Positions 14,274 to 21,759 of a stretch of 22,524 nucleotides of DNA are shown here, piece after piece. Source of the stretch: Limnohabitans sp. (lineage in GTDB: Bacteria; Pseudomonadota; Gammaproteobacteria; Burkholderiales; Burkholderiaceae_C). The stretch's first letter is position 1. The number at the start of each line of letters is the position of its first letter. The position numbers were made by a program, and so were the translations under genes. Under the pieces are notes generated by a model that ran no database searches, was not told the DNA's origin, and was given only the letters and a program-made list of their open reading frames with translations. The stretch lies in NCBI GenBank assembly GCA_023260735.1, contig JALQUL010000136.1:1-22524 (forward strand), written 5' to 3'.

Positions 14274-14927
14274 TTAAGTCGATTTTTTTAAAACTACAAC
14301 GCATCTGTCTGCGTCTAATAAAGGTACTATTATTTTTTGATGGGTGTGAACATAAACTTCTTTTGCCAAAGCGCTAATCTCATCGTCTGGGTACTTACCC
14401 TTTAATGCAAACCACAATCCTGTGTCTTGTTTCACATGAGACATAGTTAAGTTAGTAAAGTCAGCTAAAGATGCAAATGCTCGGCTACACACCACATCAA
14501 AGCTTTGGGTTTTGTATTGCTCTACTCTAGAGTGAATACCGTGCAAGTTTTTTAATCCTAAACTGAGTGAGGCTTGGGTAATAAATGCGGCCTTTTTAGC
14601 GACTGTATCCACACAGGTCACATCAATCTGGGGACACATAATTGCAATAACAGTTCCCGGTAAGCCCGCACCAGAGCCCACATCCATAAGACGAATGGCT
14701 TGATTTTGTGTGTTCTCAAGAAGGTAAGGAATAACTGCTAGGCTATCTAACAAATGATGGCTTAGCATTTCATGAGGGTCTTTAATGGCAGTAAGGTTGT
14801 ACACCTTGTTCCACTGTGAAATTAAACTTTGATATTTTAGTAACAAAGTAATTTGTTGTGAGCTAGCATTTAAGCCAATTTCTTCAATACCTTTAATCAG
14901 TAATGTTTGAAGTTCTGAGGTGTTCAT
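14274..14927 (-). CDS. rsmG: 16S rRNA (guanine527-N7) methyltransferase
   Basis: SAM-dependent enzyme that methylates G527 of 16S rRNA; loss of it gives low-level streptomycin resistance in other bacteria. Its 217 residues fit the family. Seen: the substrate-binding lead-in WNKVYNLTAIKDPHEMLSHHLLDSLAV, motif I MDVGSGAGLPGTVIAI, the acidic ribose contact VTCVDTVAKKAAF, and VVCSRAFASLADF. Its ATG overlaps the mnmG stop in the sequence ATGA (14924-14927), so translation is coupled. Inside the gene, 14428-14443 is a 14/16 match to parS. Confidence 0.95.
   Translation of the reverse strand: MNTSELQTLLIKGIEEIGLNASSQQITLLLKYQSLISQWNKVYNLTAIKDPHEMLSHHLLDSLAVIPYLLENTQNQAIRLMDVGSGAGLPGTVIAIMCPQIDVTCVDTVAKKAAFITQASLSLGLKNLHGIHSRVEQYKTQSFDVVCSRAFASLADFTNLTMSHVKQDTGLWFALKGKYPDDEISALAKEVYVHTHQKIIVPLLDADRCVVVLKKST
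14428..14443. other. Degenerate parS-like sequence in rsmG
   Basis: TGTTTCACATGAGACA differs from consensus parS at two positions (A for G in the centre, G for A in the right arm). It encodes part of MSHVKQD in rsmG. ParB binding would be weak at best; it may be a decayed or chance site. Confidence 0.35.
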
Positions 14928-16933
14928 ACTAGATCCTTGCTAGTGGATTGAGCCTCGGTTGAGTCAATTTTCTGATTTTTCAATCCTAATTTATACCCCG
15001 ATTTTTTTAAGTGTACTAATAATAAAGAAACGGCAGCGGGTGTAATGCCTGATATTCTTGAGGCAAGCCCTAAAGTTTCTGGGCGTTGTGCACTGAGTTT
15101 TTGCCTTACTTCAATACTTAAAGCCGTTACCTTCATATAGTCTAGTTCTGCTGGAAGTTTGAGTTTTTCGTAATAACTACTTCTATTTACCTCTTCAATT
15201 TGCTTATCAATATACCCCGAGTATTTGGCGGTAATTTCAATTTGTTCAATAATTGAGTCAACAAAATGTTTTTCTTTTTCGGTAGTTGTTTCAGTTGCTT
15301 GGCTTAATTCTGGGTTAATAAACTTAGCTTCTGCAATGCCTAACAAAGCATAATAGCCAATATTAGGACGACGAAGTAATTCATAAAGACTGTATTCATG
15401 TTCCAAGGCTTTGCCTAAAACTCTTTCACTCTCAATAGATTGAATGGTTTTAGGGCTAATCCAAGTGTTTTTAAGGCGTTGTGTTTCACGTGAAACACTG
15501 TCACGCTTACGATTAAAAGCTGCCCAACGGGCATCATCAACTAAGCCGACCCTGCGACCAAACTCAGTTAAGCGCATATCTGCGTTATCTTCGCGTAATT
15601 GCAATCTAAACTCGGCACGGCTAGTAAACATACGATAGGGTTCCGTTACGCCTTTGCTAATTAAGTCATCTACCAACACACCCAAATAGGCCTGGTCGCG
15701 TGAAGGTAACCAGCTTTCTTGTTCTTTACACATTAAGCCAGCATTCAAACCAGCAAACAAACCTTGAGCCCCTGCCTCTTCATAGCCGGTGGTGCCGTTG
15801 ATTTGACCGGCAAAAAATAATCCGCTAATTGAGCGAGTTTCGAAATTGGTTTTTAGCGCACGAGGGTCAAAATAATCATATTCAATGGCATACCCGGGGC
15901 GCAAAATATGCGCATTTTCTAAACCCTTCATACTACGTACCAATTCATATTGAATATCAAATGGCAAACTAGTAGAAATACCATTAGGATAATATTCGTG
16001 AGTCGTAAGTCCTTCTGGTTCTAGAAAAATTTGATGACTCTCTTTGTCGGCAAAGCGATTAATTTTGTCTTCTACACTAGGGCAATAACGCGGGCCAACC
16101 CCTTCAATTTTGCCGGTAAACATAGGACTTCTATCGAAGCCACTTCTAATAATGTCATGGGTTTTTTCATTCGTGTGAGTAATCCAGCATGGTACTTGCT
16201 TGGGGTGCATACTTGCCAAACCCATAAAACTAAAGACTGGCATATTGGGGCTTTGGCCACCAGCCATGCCATCTCCGGCTTGTTCTTGGCACTTAGAAAA
16301 ATCAATACTTCTGCCATCAATTCTAGGGGGTGTACCTGTTTTGAGGCGTCCTTGTGGTAATTGCAACTCTTTTAAACGGCTACTTAAAGTAACAGCTGGT
16401 GGATCACCTGCTCTGCCGGCTGCATAATTATTAAGACCGACATGTATTTTGCCATCTAAAAAAGTACCAGCGGTCAAGACCACTGCCCTTGCTAAAAATT
16501 GCACACCAATTTGAGTCACAACACCTTTCACCTTGTCGCCTTCAACCAAAATATCATCAACCGATTGTTGAAATAAGTCGAGGTTGGCTTGGTTTTCAAG
16601 ACGATGACGAATCGCTGCTTTGTACAAAATTCTATCGGCTTGGGCTCTAGTAGCTCTAACCGCAGGTCCTTTAGAACTATTTAAAATTCTAAATTGAATA
16701 CCTGATTCGTCGGTCGCTATCGCCATCGCTCCACCTAAGGCATCTATCTCTCGTACCAAATGGCCTTTGCCAATACCACCAATTGAGGGGTTGCAACTCA
16801 TTTGGCCAAGGGTTTCGATGTTGTGAGTAAGTAAAAGAGTTTTACAGCCCATTCTGGCACTAGCCAAAGCTGCTTCGGTACCAGCATGGCCACCACCCAC
16901 CACAATCACGTCATAGTGTTTAGGATAAATCAT
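14924..16933 (-). CDS. mnmG: tRNA uridine-34 5-carboxymethylaminomethyl modification enzyme MnmG
   Basis: FAD- and NADH-binding partner of MnmE; together they put the carboxymethylaminomethyl group on wobble U34 of several tRNAs. Seen: FAD Rossmann motif VVGGGHAGTEAALASARMG near the N-terminus, CNPSIGGIGKGHLVREIDALGG, signature 1 GPRYCPSVEDK, signature 2 FAGQINGTTGYEEAGAQGL, and the C-terminal helical MnmE/tRNA-binding domain (SGYIDKQIEEV, LSAQRPETLGLASRISGITPAA). At 669 residues it is slightly longer than usual, owing to a polar C-terminal tail (KNQKIDSTEAQSTSKDLV). Codons 479-484, encoding Ser-Val-Ser-Arg-Glu-Thr, contain a perfect parS. It heads the segregation cluster and overlaps rsmG. 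Confidence 0.97.
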   Translation of the reverse strand: MIYPKHYDVIVVGGGHAGTEAALASARMGCKTLLLTHNIETLGQMSCNPSIGGIGKGHLVREIDALGGAMAIATDESGIQFRILNSSKGPAVRATRAQADRILYKAAIRHRLENQANLDLFQQSVDDILVEGDKVKGVVTQIGVQFLARAVVLTAGTFLDGKIHVGLNNYAAGRAGDPPAVTLSSRLKELQLPQGRLKTGTPPRIDGRSIDFSKCQEQAGDGMAGGQSPNMPVFSFMGLASMHPKQVPCWITHTNEKTHDIIRSGFDRSPMFTGKIEGVGPRYCPSVEDKINRFADKESHQIFLEPEGLTTHEYYPNGISTSLPFDIQYELVRSMKGLENAHILRPGYAIEYDYFDPRALKTNFETRSISGLFFAGQINGTTGYEEAGAQGLFAGLNAGLMCKEQESWLPSRDQAYLGVLVDDLISKGVTEPYRMFTSRAEFRLQLREDNADMRLTEFGRRVGLVDDARWAAFNRKRDSVSRETQRLKNTWISPKTIQSIESERVLGKALEHEYSLYELLRRPNIGYYALLGIAEAKFINPELSQATETTTEKEKHFVDSIIEQIEITAKYSGYIDKQIEEVNRSSYYEKLKLPAELDYMKVTALSIEVRQKLSAQRPETLGLASRISGITPAAVSLLLVHLKKSGYKLGLKNQKIDSTEAQSTSKDLV
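15482..15497. other. parS: parS site 3, inside mnmG
   Basis: An exact TGTTTCACGTGAAACA within the mnmG coding region. Read in frame on the minus strand it encodes V-S-R-E-T (codons 480-484), so the protein tolerates the site. It lies 1.23 kb from site 2. Confidence 0.95.
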
Positions 16934-17105
16934 TTTGTATTTCTTTCGGTAAGGACTCTTGCCTAAAGCAAGTCCAATTATTTATGTAAAGCTTTCGAAT
17001 AGAAAGCATTTTAATTTGTAAAGCCTAGCTTTGTTTTTAAAATCTAAGAGTCGCCATATAAAAAAAGCTTTTGCTATTCATTACAAGAATAACAAGCACG
17101 GCAAA
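16934..17105. other. Spacer upstream of mnmG with hairpins
   Basis: These 172 bases separate the glyQS cluster from the mnmG cluster on the same strand. They hold GCTTTC-GAATA-GAAAGC (16991-17007), a perfect 6-bp stem with a 5-base loop, and a weaker stem at 17073-17093 followed on the minus strand by a T-run (complement of 17060-17066). The latter is a possible terminator of the upstream genes; the former lies in the probable mnmG leader. Confidence 0.4.
17060..17093 (-). terminator. Weak candidate terminator after the metallopeptidase gene
   Basis: On the minus strand GTTATTC (complement of 17087-17093) can pair with GAATAGC (complement of 17073-17079), including one G-U pair, around a 7-base loop. 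AAAAGC and seven T follow. The stem is AT-rich and the T-run is offset, so termination would be inefficient. Confidence 0.3.
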
Positions 17106-18224
17106 TTAAATCCAAGGAGCGAGAACTTCTTTTTTTAGTTGCTGTTGATGCTGTTGGTAGTTAGGTAATATTTGCTCGACAGTATCCCAAAATTCGGGAC
17201 TGTGATCCATGACTCGTAAGTGAGCTAATTCATGTACCACCACATAGTCAATTATGCTAGGATTAAAATGTATTAAGCGCCAATGTAATCGAATTGAACC
17301 ATCTGACTTGGCGCTGCCCCATCTACCGCCCGCATTACTTAATTTTAACTGTTTCCAGTGCACACCTAACAAAGGGGCAAAATGATTTAATCTTTGAGTA
17401 AAAAAATCAAGTGCTTGAGCCATTAACCACGATTGTGCACAATCTTTAATTTGTTGAGGGTTGGCATGCACAGGCAAGTGTAAATATAAATTACCTTGCT
17501 GTAATTGTGCTTTGCCTTGTGCTTTCAGTCGCTTAACATGATGAGTAGAATCGAGCTGAATAAAAATCACATTACCTAAAAAATCAATAGGCGATCCAAT
17601 TTGCCAGACAATTTGTTTTTGAACCCTGCTTTGTGCTTTTTGTTGCATTTCTGTGAGTTTGCGAAGTATCCAAATACTTTTGCTGTGCAAGGCATTTTCA
17701 ATTTCAAATAAGCCAATTTGCCGAGGCGCTTTTACTCTCAGGCCCGTTTCATCAATCATAAACCCTATCGATTTACGATGTCCTCGTTCTAACAAATAGG
17801 CTATTTCAATGGGGCCAGTTTTGGCTCCTATTAAAGTAATCCATTGATTAGCTAGCGGGTGAAGTAATAATTGATTAGTGGGAGGTAGGAAAATTGAATC
17901 GGCAGAGAAGGGTGTCGTTTCCTGGAAGTCCATTTCAACATCTGGGGCTACTTTGTTTTTTGGTAAATTAAAATCTTCAAAAACAGGTAAGCTGCGCAAC
18001 TTAGTTGGAGCTGGATGTGTAGCCTCATTTGTTTTTTGATGAAAGCTTGTATTTTTCTGCTTGGGTGGTAGGTGGCTTCTTAGGCGAAGGTTTTCATTAT
18101 TATCAAAAATGGGAACGTGGCGATTAGTCGTCTGACTATGGGGCAAGTTGCCTTTGTTCAATGTTTGGTCTGCAGCCGTAGATGCAGAAAACAAATCAAA
18201 GGCAGTTTGCAACCATTTATTCAT
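17106..18224 (-). CDS. YgjP/SprT-like zinc metallopeptidase with a long polar N-terminus
   Basis: Predicted zinc-dependent peptidase of the M48-related YgjP (DUF45) family. The catalytic motif is HELAHLRVMDH near the C-terminus: His331, Glu332, His335 and the third ligand His341. NAGGRWGSAKSDGSIRLHWRL just before it is the other strong family block. The conserved domain covers about residues 135-372. The first ~125 residues are polar, low in hydrophobics and look disordered (QTTNRHVPIFDNNENLRLRS and similar), which makes the protein longer than most relatives of about 230-280 residues. An internal start cannot be excluded, but the frame from 18224 begins 3 bases past the plsC stop, as expected in this packed cluster. 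Physiological substrate is unknown for the family. Confidence 0.82.
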   Translation of the reverse strand: MNKWLQTAFDLFSASTAADQTLNKGNLPHSQTTNRHVPIFDNNENLRLRSHLPPKQKNTSFHQKTNEATHPAPTKLRSLPVFEDFNLPKNKVAPDVEMDFQETTPFSADSIFLPPTNQLLLHPLANQWITLIGAKTGPIEIAYLLERGHRKSIGFMIDETGLRVKAPRQIGLFEIENALHSKSIWILRKLTEMQQKAQSRVQKQIVWQIGSPIDFLGNVIFIQLDSTHHVKRLKAQGKAQLQQGNLYLHLPVHANPQQIKDCAQSWLMAQALDFFTQRLNHFAPLLGVHWKQLKLSNAGGRWGSAKSDGSIRLHWRLIHFNPSIIDYVVVHELAHLRVMDHSPEFWDTVEQILPNYQQHQQQLKKEVLAPWI

Positions 18225-18227
18225 GAT

Positions 18228-18971
18228 TTAGCCTTGTGTGAAATAGGCCTCGGGATCAAGGCGCTGCATCTCAGCCTCAATCCAAGTTTTCACTTCTAGC
18301 ATTAACTCGGCCGATGTTTTTCCATAGGGGCTAATCGCTGGTCCAATAGAAACTTGAATTAAACCCGGCTTTTTAATAAAGGCTTTGCGTGGCCAACATT
18401 TGGCAGCTGTCACGGCAATTGGAATAACGGGTACTCCGGTGGCAATGGCAAGGCGTGTGCCACCCTCTTTGTAAACGCCAGCTTGCCCACGTTCAATTCG
18501 TGTGCCTTCTGGAAACATAATGACCCAGGTACCTTTGGCTAACAGTCGCTTGCCTTGTTCTACAATTTTATTAAAAGCTTGGGCTTTTAAGCTACGGTCA
18601 ATATGAATCATATCCATACATGCCATCGACCAACCAAAAAATGGAATAGCCAAAAGTTCCTTCTTAAACACATAGGCCAAGGGATGAGGCATTAAACCAG
18701 GCATGGCAAAAGTCTCCCAAACCGATTGATGTTTAACCAGTAAAATCGCACCGTCAGTTGCACCTTGCGGCAGATTTTCGTATCCTGTTACTTCATAACG
18801 GATGCCCATAATTAAACGGGCGGCCCGAGTACTAAGGGTCAGCCAACCGGTTGCCACCTTATAAACCCATTCAGGACGCCTAAATAAGGCAGAAATCATG
18901 ACAACCGTAGCCCAAGGAATCACGGTAATGATCATGAATAAAAAATGCAGGCAAGAACGAATAAAATTCAT
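18228..18971 (-). CDS. plsC: 1-acyl-sn-glycerol-3-phosphate acyltransferase
   Basis: Inner-membrane enzyme that adds the second acyl chain to lysophosphatidic acid, giving phosphatidic acid. 247 residues. An N-terminal hydrophobic segment (about 5-30) anchors it. The acyltransferase motif I is KHQSVWETF with His81 and Glu86, the HX4E form seen in betaproteobacterial members rather than HX4D. Motif III, FPEGTRIERG, lies at 153-162, and motif IV GVPVIPIAV follows. It lies between gmhB and the metallopeptidase gene in the same orientation with short gaps, so it is probably part of a glyQ-glyS-gmhB-plsC operon. Paralogous acyltransferases exist in many genomes, so the gene symbol is by family. 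Confidence 0.92.
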   Translation of the reverse strand: MNFIRSCLHFLFMIITVIPWATVVMISALFRRPEWVYKVATGWLTLSTRAARLIMGIRYEVTGYENLPQGATDGAILLVKHQSVWETFAMPGLMPHPLAYVFKKELLAIPFFGWSMACMDMIHIDRSLKAQAFNKIVEQGKRLLAKGTWVIMFPEGTRIERGQAGVYKEGGTRLAIATGVPVIPIAVTAAKCWPRKAFIKKPGLIQVSIGPAISPYGKTSAELMLEVKTWIEAEMQRLDPEAYFTQG

Positions 18972-18998
18972 AAGAGCAACAAAGGTAAAAGCATTAGT

Positions 18999-19571
18999 TT
19001 AATCAAAAACAGGTAATTGAAGAACATAGTCGGCAAATTCCGACAAGTCCTTGTGAATTAACGTTCTAGAGGGGAATCCGTCAATCGGCAGTTTATCAAG
19101 CAACGCTTGACCATTGCCAGTTTTCACCAGGTGTACTTGGCAACCTGCAGCATCAGCGGCTTGTAAATCCCTAAGACTGTCGCCCACAGCGTGTACCAAA
19201 GAGGCATCAGCACCGGTGCGCTCCATAATATCTAAGAACATACCGGGCAAAGGTTTACGACAGTTGCAATTATCATCGGGAGTATGAGGACAAAAGAAAA
19301 TAGCATCAATTTTGCCACCTACTTGCGCTAAAGAGCTGTGTAGCTTGTCATGCATCGCATTGAGTGCAGACATATCAAAATGACCTCTGCCTAAACCAGA
19401 TTGATTACTCACCACCATAATATGCCAACCCGCTTGGTTTAAGCGCGCAATGGATTCAAGCGCACCTGGCAAAGCCTGCCATTCATCAGCGGTTTTTACA
19501 AAATCTTTGCGGTCAACATTGATAGTGCCGTCTCGGTCGAGGATGATTAATTTAAACTCTGATTTAGACAT
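18999..19571 (-). CDS. gmhB: D-glycero-D-manno-heptose 1,7-bisphosphate 7-phosphatase
   Basis: HAD-family phosphatase that removes the 7-phosphate during ADP-heptose synthesis for the lipopolysaccharide core. 190 residues, the normal size. Seen: nucleophile motif ILDRDGTIN with Asp12 and Asp14, motif II VVSNQSGLGRG (53-63), the zinc-binding loop Cys94-x-His96-x5-Cys102-x-Cys104 followed by RKPLPGM (motif III Lys), and motif IV VGDSLRDLQAA with Asp131. The zinc loop separates GmhB from most other small HAD phosphatases. Its start codon lies 4 bases past the glyS stop, so it is co-transcribed with the glycyl-tRNA synthetase genes, an order common in betaproteobacteria. Confidence 0.94.
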   Translation of the reverse strand: MSKSEFKLIILDRDGTINVDRKDFVKTADEWQALPGALESIARLNQAGWHIMVVSNQSGLGRGHFDMSALNAMHDKLHSSLAQVGGKIDAIFFCPHTPDDNCNCRKPLPGMFLDIMERTGADASLVHAVGDSLRDLQAADAAGCQVHLVKTGNGQALLDKLPIDGFPSRTLIHKDLSEFADYVLQLPVFD

Positions 19572-19575
19572 AAGA

Positions 19576-21702
19576 TTAGCTCGCTAATTTAGACAAGTCA
19601 GCTACTCGATTCATCGCTTGATGTAGGCTTGTTAATAAGCCTAAACGATTTAAACGCAAATCAAGTTCTGGTGCGTTGACCATGACGTCATCAAAAAAGG
19701 CATCAACAGGCCCTCTAAGGGCAGCTAATGATTGCAGACTCTGCGTGTAATCGCCTGCTTCAAATTTTTGATTGGCTTCGGTGGCACATACTTTCATCGC
19801 TTCAAAAAGTGCAATCTCGGCTACTTCTTTTAACAATTGATCAGACACATGGCCATCAACTGCATCTACTTTTTTCAAGATATTGCCAATTCGTTTGTTG
19901 GCTGCAGCCAAGGCCGATGCTTCAGGTAATGCTGCAAAAGCACGAACCGCTTCTAGGCGTTGTGAAACCTCACCTAAACGTTTAGGTTGTAGGGCTAAGA
20001 CAGCATCTACTTCTTGGGCGCTAAAACCTTGTTCGCGCAAACTACCTGATAATCGATCATAAATATAAGCACTTAAGGCGTCGAGTACCGGAACGGGCCT
20101 TAAAGCCTCTGGGAAGGCATTAATGGCCAACTCCAATAGTTCGTTTAAGCCTAATGGTAAATTGCGCTCAGAGAGCATTCTAATCACACCTAAGGCATGG
20201 CGACGCAATGCAAACGGATCTTTATCGCCTGTGGGCAAATTGCCAATGCCAAACATACCCACCAAGGTTTCTAATTTGTCGGCCAAAGCTAATACCAAGC
20301 CTGTGGGGTTACGGGGTAAATCGTCACCAGCAAAACGCGGTTTGTAATGGTCTTCAATAGCGTCCGCAATTTCAGTGCTAAGGCCATCGTTAAGAGCGTA
20401 ATAACGACCCATAACACCTTGTAGCTCTGGGAACTCACCCACCATATCGGTGACTAAATCGGCTTTGGCTAACTCTGCTGCTTGGTCGGCGCTTAAAGAC
20501 AAACTAGCACCGCCGAGTTTTTCGCCAATCGCCGCAGCAATACTTCGCACGCGTAAAATTCTGTCGCCTTGGCTACCTAGTTTATTATGGTAAACCACTT
20601 TGCCTAAAGCCTCTACCCTAGAGGCAAGTGTTTTCTTGCGATCTTGGTCAAAGAAAAATTTTGCATCAGCTAACCTAGGACGCACTACTCTTTCATTACC
20701 ACCAATAACATCAGATGGGTCAGCCGGTGAAATATTGCTCACAATTAAAAATTGGTGACTCAGCGATCCATCTTGATTGAGGAGTGGAAAATACTTTTGA
20801 TTAGCCTTCATGGTCAAAATCAAACACTCTTGTGGCACTTCTAAAAATTCTTTTTCAAATGAGCAGATCATGACATTGGGGCGTTCTACCAAACCCGTTA
20901 CTTCATCTAATAAAGCATCGTCGTCAATCGCTTTAACGCCATTGCCAATACTCTGTGCTGCCACTTGCAGTTGTTGGACAATCGTTTCCCGACGATCCGC
21001 AAAACTAGCTATTACTGCGCCCTGCTCTCTTAGCGTAGCTGCGTAAGAGTCAGCATTGGCAATTGAAATAGTTGCTTGAAGTGACTCAAAACGATGACCT
21101 GTCGTGGTACGTCCACTATTCAGACCCAAGGCTTTTACCTCAATTACATCGGCGCCATGAAGGGCGATAAGGCTATGTGCGGGTCTAACAAAATGCACAC
21201 TTGACCAACCAGGTAATTCGCAGTCGCGCTCAAGTTGATAACTCATGACCTTAGGAATAGGTAATTTTGCAATCGCTTCATTCAGGGCTTTTTGTAGGCC
21301 TTCGGTTAAGGTAGCACCTGTTACGATGCTGTCGTAAAACAAAGCTTGTGCTTTGCCATCAGGAATGCGTTTTAATTGGGCTACTGCACTAGCGTCAGCA
21401 CCTAATGCGTGAAGACGCTTCAGTAATGCGGGAGTAGCCTGCCCCTCTGCATCGAGGCCCACTGCAACAGGCATTAGTTTTTGTGAAACTAATTTGTTCG
21501 CCGCCTGTGCTACAACGCCAGTCACATGCGACGCTAAACGTCGTGGTGAAGCATATGCAGTTGCCACACTGCTATCTTGGCATAAGCCTTGTGCTTTTAA
21601 TTGATCAAATAAAACTTGGGTAAAAGCGTCACCTAATTTTTTAAGTGCTTTAGGTGGTAACTCTTCTACAAAGAGCTCAATAAGTAAATTCTGGCTAGAC
21701 AT
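19576..21702 (-). CDS. glyS: Glycine--tRNA ligase, beta subunit
   Basis: Beta chain of the bacterial alpha2-beta2 glycyl-tRNA synthetase; it binds tRNA-Gly while the alpha chain activates glycine. 708 residues, close to the usual 690-700. Seen: N-terminal NLLIELFVEELPPKALKKLG (5-24), ATAYASPRRLA, VHFVRPAHSLIALHG, GRTTTGHRF, VPQECLILTMKANQKYFPL, RVVRPRLADAKFFFDQDRK, and the HD-like/C-terminal DKLETLVGMFGIGNLPTGDKDPFALRR, followed by a helical anticodon-binding tail ending VADLSKL. The ATG at 21702 gives the family start even though no Shine-Dalgarno sequence precedes it. It follows glyQ by 57 bases and is followed by gmhB. Confidence 0.97.
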   Translation of the reverse strand: MSSQNLLIELFVEELPPKALKKLGDAFTQVLFDQLKAQGLCQDSSVATAYASPRRLASHVTGVVAQAANKLVSQKLMPVAVGLDAEGQATPALLKRLHALGADASAVAQLKRIPDGKAQALFYDSIVTGATLTEGLQKALNEAIAKLPIPKVMSYQLERDCELPGWSSVHFVRPAHSLIALHGADVIEVKALGLNSGRTTTGHRFESLQATISIANADSYAATLREQGAVIASFADRRETIVQQLQVAAQSIGNGVKAIDDDALLDEVTGLVERPNVMICSFEKEFLEVPQECLILTMKANQKYFPLLNQDGSLSHQFLIVSNISPADPSDVIGGNERVVRPRLADAKFFFDQDRKKTLASRVEALGKVVYHNKLGSQGDRILRVRSIAAAIGEKLGGASLSLSADQAAELAKADLVTDMVGEFPELQGVMGRYYALNDGLSTEIADAIEDHYKPRFAGDDLPRNPTGLVLALADKLETLVGMFGIGNLPTGDKDPFALRRHALGVIRMLSERNLPLGLNELLELAINAFPEALRPVPVLDALSAYIYDRLSGSLREQGFSAQEVDAVLALQPKRLGEVSQRLEAVRAFAALPEASALAAANKRIGNILKKVDAVDGHVSDQLLKEVAEIALFEAMKVCATEANQKFEAGDYTQSLQSLAALRGPVDAFFDDVMVNAPELDLRLNRLGLLTSLHQAMNRVADLSKLAS

Positions 21703-21759
21703 AAATATAAAAATATAAATTGGATGAAGTGGGTAAAAACGAATTAAAAAAGCAAATTT

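Noticed and set aside
16031..16427. Overlapping open frames of 75-109 codons opposite mnmG
   Set aside because: mnmG is conserved throughout this stretch; the antisense peptides show no domain and no start signal.
19728..21046. Several open frames of 70-85 codons on the plus strand opposite glyS
   Set aside because: They lie wholly inside the strongly conserved glyS frame, have no ribosome-binding sites and read as unpatterned peptides; they are shadows of the real gene.
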